Assembly (NCBI RefSeq): GCF_003002095.1
Contig: NZ_PVZC01000002.1
Location: forward strand, 372,001-436,000
DNA length: 64,000 nt
Direction: 5' to 3'
DNA from: Allonocardiopsis opalescens
GTDB taxonomy: Bacteria > Actinomycetota > Actinomycetes > Streptosporangiales > Streptosporangiaceae
A program made the position numbers and the translations under genes. This document shows, in pieces, positions 60,880 to 64,000 of this stretch. Positions within the stretch are counted from its first letter, which is position 1. Each line of letters begins with the position of its first letter. The notes beneath the pieces were generated by a model that was given only the letters and a program-made list of their open reading frames with translations, was not told the DNA's origin and searched no databases.

Positions 60880-61875
60880 TCAGCGCACCGACGCCTCCGC
60901 CGCCGACCAGGTGTCGCAGGCGCCCGGGTCGCTCTCGGCCAGGCCGCGGGCGAGCCAGTCGCGGGCGTTCTCCGGGGTGCCGTGGGTGCGCTCGGCGGAC
61001 GCCGAGCCGTCGCCGCGGGCGTAGGCGTCGGCCAGGGCGGCGGCGCGCTGCTCCTCGCCCACGGGGAAGCTGTCGGCGACGCTGCCGAGGAAGACGCCGG
61101 ACAGGCAGTTGGCCTGGAGTTCGCTGCGGCGGGTCCAGGTGTGGGCCTCGGCGGCGCCGTCGGCACGGCGGCGGCGGTCGTGCATGTAGCCGAGGATGCC
61201 CGCCTCCATCTGCACGTGGTGGGCGTACTCGTGCCCGATGAGGCTGCCGTAGACGACGGGCTGCTCGGCTCCGGCCGAGTTGTGCACGACGTCGTCGACG
61301 CCGATGTAGAGGCCCTTGTTGGCGGCGCAGTAGAAGGCGGCGCTGCCGTTGAGCGGGTAGTCGCCGCACGGGCTGCGGCCCGGGACGGTCCAGAACACCC
61401 GTTCCGGCGCGCCGAAGGGCATGCCGGTGTCGGCGAACTCGGCCGCCCAGGTGGCGTCGAGGCAGTCGGTGGTGGCGTGCAGGAAGGCCGTCATCGACGC
61501 TTCGTCGTGGATGGCCAGCTCCGGCGGCTCGCACACCGACGTGGGCAGCGGGCCGGCCGTGTAGAGGGGGTTGTCGGTGAGCGCCCGCTGCCCCGAGGGG
61601 CGGGTGCCGGGCGGGCGGCCGTCCTCGGGCGTCGCCAGGCCGGACGGCTCGCCGAAGCGCCCGGGCCCGGCGGTGGTGCGCTGGTCGGAGTCGGTGAGCA
61701 GCGCGGCCACCGCGACGATCCCGGCCAGCGCGAAGGCCAGCACACCGAGCACCAGCGCGAAGGCGGTGCCGAGGTCCATGCCGCGCCGCCGCTGCGCCGG
61801 GAGCGGACGGGGGGCGTAGCGGTCGGCGGCGCGCGCCCGCGCGGGGGCGCCCCCGCCGTGCGACCGCTCGGCCAT
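60880..61875 (-). CDS. Neutral zinc metallopeptidase (YpfJ-like)
   Basis: The 331-residue protein has one membrane helix (about 35-58) near the N-terminus and an extracellular zinc peptidase domain with HEYAHH (GHEYAHHVQM). This matches the YpfJ/neutral zinc metallopeptidase family. Paired Cys residues (for example in SPCGDYPLNGSAAFYCAANK) may form disulfides, consistent with export. The ATG 61875 is preferred over a more upstream start. Substrate unknown. Confidence 0.87.
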   Translation of the reverse strand: MAERSHGGGAPARARAADRYAPRPLPAQRRRGMDLGTAFALVLGVLAFALAGIVAVAALLTDSDQRTTAGPGRFGEPSGLATPEDGRPPGTRPSGQRALTDNPLYTAGPLPTSVCEPPELAIHDEASMTAFLHATTDCLDATWAAEFADTGMPFGAPERVFWTVPGRSPCGDYPLNGSAAFYCAANKGLYIGVDDVVHNSAGAEQPVVYGSLIGHEYAHHVQMEAGILGYMHDRRRRADGAAEAHTWTRRSELQANCLSGVFLGSVADSFPVGEEQRAAALADAYARGDGSASAERTHGTPENARDWLARGLAESDPGACDTWSAAEASVR

Positions 61876-62028
61876 GCGCGCCCACCGCCTTCCGTCCACT
61901 TTGCGGAGACCAAGCCTAGAGCCTGCCGGGGACACCCCGGCGGTGCTTCGCAGCCCCGCCGTGAGCAGGTGCGTACGGTCTTGCGGAGTTCACGGAACGC
62001 ACCATCGCGCACGGTAAAGTCGGGCCCC

Positions 62029-63747
62029 ATGGTGTGGGTTCGGGGACTTGCCGCCGTGGTCGCGGGGGCGGCCGTCGCGGTCGGCGCGTTCGGAGCCGCA
62101 CCGGCGGCGGCCGACGTCCTGGGCGGCTCGATCCAGGCGGCCGAGATCGAGCTGAGGGTCGGCACCGACGGTGTGCTCGACGCCCAGGAGACGCTCGTGC
62201 TGCGCGCCGGAACCGAGCTGAGCCGCACCTTCGTCACCCGCGCCCCGTACAACGACAGCTACGACCGCGTCTACCGGGTCGACGGCCTCGAAGCGGCGAG
62301 CCCGGACGGCAGCCCCGTGCGGCTGAGCGTTGACGAGGGCGCCGACACCACCACCGTCCGCTTCTCCACCCAGGAGGCGGCCGAGGACCAGGTGGTGGTG
62401 CTGCGCTACCGGGTGCACGGCGCCACCACCTCGCTGTCGGACAGCGACGAACTCCAGTGGGTGGCGGCCGGGGGCTACAGCGTGCCCGCGGCCGACATCC
62501 GGGTCACCGTCACGGCGCAGGCGCCGCCGCTGAACCTGTCGTGCACCGCGGGCGACCCCGCCAGCTCGATGTACTGCACCACCTCGAACATGGGCGGCCA
62601 CCAGGCGAGCCTGGCCCACTTCGAGCAGGCCAGGCTGGGGCCCGGCCAGGAGCTGGGCGTGGCCGTGGGCTACCCGTCGGGCACCGCACCCGGGGAGCCG
62701 CGGCTTGAGCACGTGTCGGCCTTCTGGCGGGCCTTCCAGATCACCCCGTCGGCGGGGGCGGCCTTCGGTGTGCTGCTGGTGGCGCTGGTCGGCGGGGTGG
62801 CGCTGCTGATCCGGGTGCGCGGCCGCGACGAACGGGCCCGTCGCGAGCACGCCCCCGAGGGCGACCACGCCCCGGTGGCCGAGCGGCCGGGCGGCGGGCT
62901 GGAGTTCCGGCCGCCCGACGGCGTGCACCCGGGGCAGATCGGCACCCTCATCGACGAGCAGGCCGACGTGGTCGACATCACCGCCACCATCGTCGACCTG
63001 GCGGCGCGCGGCCACATCGACATCCACGAGCAGGAGCGCGAGCACTTCTCCGCGATCGACTGGCTGCTGCGCAAGCGCACCCCGCCGTCGGGGGATCCGC
63101 TGCTGCGCTACGAGAAGGTGCTGCTGGACGCGCTGTTCAACGGCCGCGACGACGTCCGCGTCTCCGAACTCGGCGACACCTTCGCGGCCCGGCTCGCCGA
63201 GGTCCGCAGCGAGCTGTACCGCGACGTGGTGCGGCTGGGCTGGTTCGCGCGGCGCCCCGACGCCACCCGGGGGCGCACCGCCACCGTCGGCATCGCGGTG
63301 TGCGTGGCGGGGGCGGTGCTCACCGTGGGGCTGGCCTTCTTCACCACCTACGCGGTCACCGGCCTGGCGGTGGTGATCGCGGGCGCGGCGCTGGCCGTGG
63401 GCGCGCAGTACATGCCCGCGAAGACCGCCCAGGGCAGCGCGGTGTTCGCGCACACCTTGGGCTTCCGCGAGTACCTGCACCGCGCCGAGGCCGGAGAGGT
63501 GCCGACCGAGCAGCGGGTGGAGCTGTTCTCCCGCTACCTGCCGTACGCCATCGTGTTCGACCTGGTCGACCGCTGGGCGCAGATCCTGGCCAGCGCGGGC
63601 GCGAACGGCGGCGGCCACGACGACCTGCCCTGGTACCACGGCCCGGCCGACTGGCGGCTGTCGGACTTCGCCGACTCCATCCGCACCTTCACCCTCACCA
63701 TGTCGGGCGCGATCTCGGCCACCCGCCAGTTCCGCACCCTCAGCTGA
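62029..63747 (+). CDS. DUF2207 family membrane protein
   Basis: The 572-residue protein has a signal peptide (about 1-28), an extracellular beta-rich DUF2207 domain (about 35-235), a membrane helix (about 245-265), a cytoplasmic part and two more membrane helices (about 420-460) before the C-terminal domain. DUF2207 proteins are widespread in actinobacteria with unknown function. ATG 62029 begins the signal peptide. No ribosome binding site is clear. Confidence 0.85.
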   Translation: MVWVRGLAAVVAGAAVAVGAFGAAPAAADVLGGSIQAAEIELRVGTDGVLDAQETLVLRAGTELSRTFVTRAPYNDSYDRVYRVDGLEAASPDGSPVRLSVDEGADTTTVRFSTQEAAEDQVVVLRYRVHGATTSLSDSDELQWVAAGGYSVPAADIRVTVTAQAPPLNLSCTAGDPASSMYCTTSNMGGHQASLAHFEQARLGPGQELGVAVGYPSGTAPGEPRLEHVSAFWRAFQITPSAGAAFGVLLVALVGGVALLIRVRGRDERARREHAPEGDHAPVAERPGGGLEFRPPDGVHPGQIGTLIDEQADVVDITATIVDLAARGHIDIHEQEREHFSAIDWLLRKRTPPSGDPLLRYEKVLLDALFNGRDDVRVSELGDTFAARLAEVRSELYRDVVRLGWFARRPDATRGRTATVGIAVCVAGAVLTVGLAFFTTYAVTGLAVVIAGAALAVGAQYMPAKTAQGSAVFAHTLGFREYLHRAEAGEVPTEQRVELFSRYLPYAIVFDLVDRWAQILASAGANGGGHDDLPWYHGPADWRLSDFADSIRTFTLTMSGAISATRQFRTLS

Positions 63748-63774
63748 GCCCGCGCCGCTCCCGGCGCGGGCTCA
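63745..63774. terminator. Strong bidirectional terminator overlapping a stop codon
   Basis: A perfect 13-bp stem (63745-63757 with 63762-63774, 4-nt loop) includes the TGA of the DUF2207 gene and separates it from the convergent last gene. Confidence 0.75.
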
Positions 63775-63784
63775 GGCGCGCGGG

Positions 63785-64000
63785 TCAGGCCCCGGCGCGT
63801 TCGGGGCTGACCTCGCGGATGACCCGGGAGCTCCAGGGGCACCAGTGGCCGCCGGGGAGGAAGGCGCCGCCCGCCTCGTCCAGGTGGTCGTTGACGTACT
63901 GGGTGTTGGCGTCGCACACCTCGATCGCCACCTCGAAGAAGTCGACGGTGTCGGGGTCCAGGCTGAAGTCCCAGCGCGGGTTGTAGGGCATCTGCCTCTT
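63785..64000 (-). CDS. BP74-like domain protein, cut off by the window
   Basis: The visible 71 residues end the protein and contain MPYNPRWDFSLDPDTVDFFE, then AIEVCDANTQYV and GGHWCPWSSRVIREV. I associate this with the C-terminal half of BP74-like domains, which are usually longer than 100 residues. The frame stays open to the window edge, so the N-terminus lies beyond 64000 and the in-frame ATG at 63991 is probably internal. Function unknown. Confidence 0.65.
   Translation of the reverse strand, partial: KRQMPYNPRWDFSLDPDTVDFFEVAIEVCDANTQYVNDHLDEAGGAFLPGGHWCPWSSRVIREVSPERAGA

Overview
The window is a high-GC, gene-dense stretch of an actinomycete chromosome. Pointers are mshA (mycothiol synthesis), senX3-regX3 with phoU, carD, several probable F420-dependent oxidoreductases, a class III lanthionine synthetase and many GTG or leaderless starts. 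The housekeeping order (mshA, ybjN-like, gpmA, phoU, senX3, regX3, carD, ispF, cysS, rlmB, plus the Rv0474-Rv0476-like trio) is an actinobacterial core neighbourhood. A filamentous actinomycete such as a Nocardiopsaceae/Streptosporangiales relative is my best guess, but this is inference.

Bases 106-9717 are a compact integrative element in the 3' end of a tRNA-Thr(TGT) gene, flanked by a perfect 39-bp direct repeat. It has a tyrosine integrase, excisionase, divergent XRE repressor, primase-polymerase, DUF3631 ATPase, a Cys-motif protein and an HK97-fold major capsid protein. It has no terminase, portal, protease, tail, lysis or conjugation gene. This is the layout expected of a capsid-encoding phage satellite and is the main candidate for a little-described system. 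The replication genes form one translationally coupled operon. The capsid gene lies behind a hairpin terminator and has its own ribosome binding site, which suggests early and late control.

Bases 9682-15284 hold the tRNA, an orphan mycosin-like protease, a cadmium/lead-type CmtR regulator with a CDF efflux pump, a NUDIX hydrolase, a Crp/Fnr regulator and an LLM oxidoreductase. Bases 15525-23475 are a six-gene overlapping operon: a nucleotide-cyclase-like protein ending in an amyloid-like motif, a STAND-like NTPase with a related motif near its N-terminus, an unknown soluble protein, a vWA-OmpA lipoprotein and two four-helix membrane proteins. It looks like a bacterial NLR/amyloid-signalling conflict system and is the second candidate novelty.

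Bases 24070-31265 carry a TipA-like MerR regulator with a VOC protein, an orphan LanKC, and a beta-lactamase locus like blaA-blaB-blaL of Streptomyces cacaoi. Bases 31336-46303 are mostly core genes: rlmB, cysS, an FAH-like protein with altered metal ligands, ispF, carD, the phosphate two-component system with a PHO-box-like element, gpmA and mshA. Bases 46300-64000 are mixed: secreted esterase, macro domain, STAS, cold shock protein, desaturase, F420/PPOX protein with an apparent CTG start, BlaI with an M56 peptidase, a membrane-hydrolase fusion, an HbhA-like protein with its XRE regulator, an ArsR-VOC-SRPBCC operon, a zinc metallopeptidase, a DUF2207 protein and a cut-off BP74-like gene.
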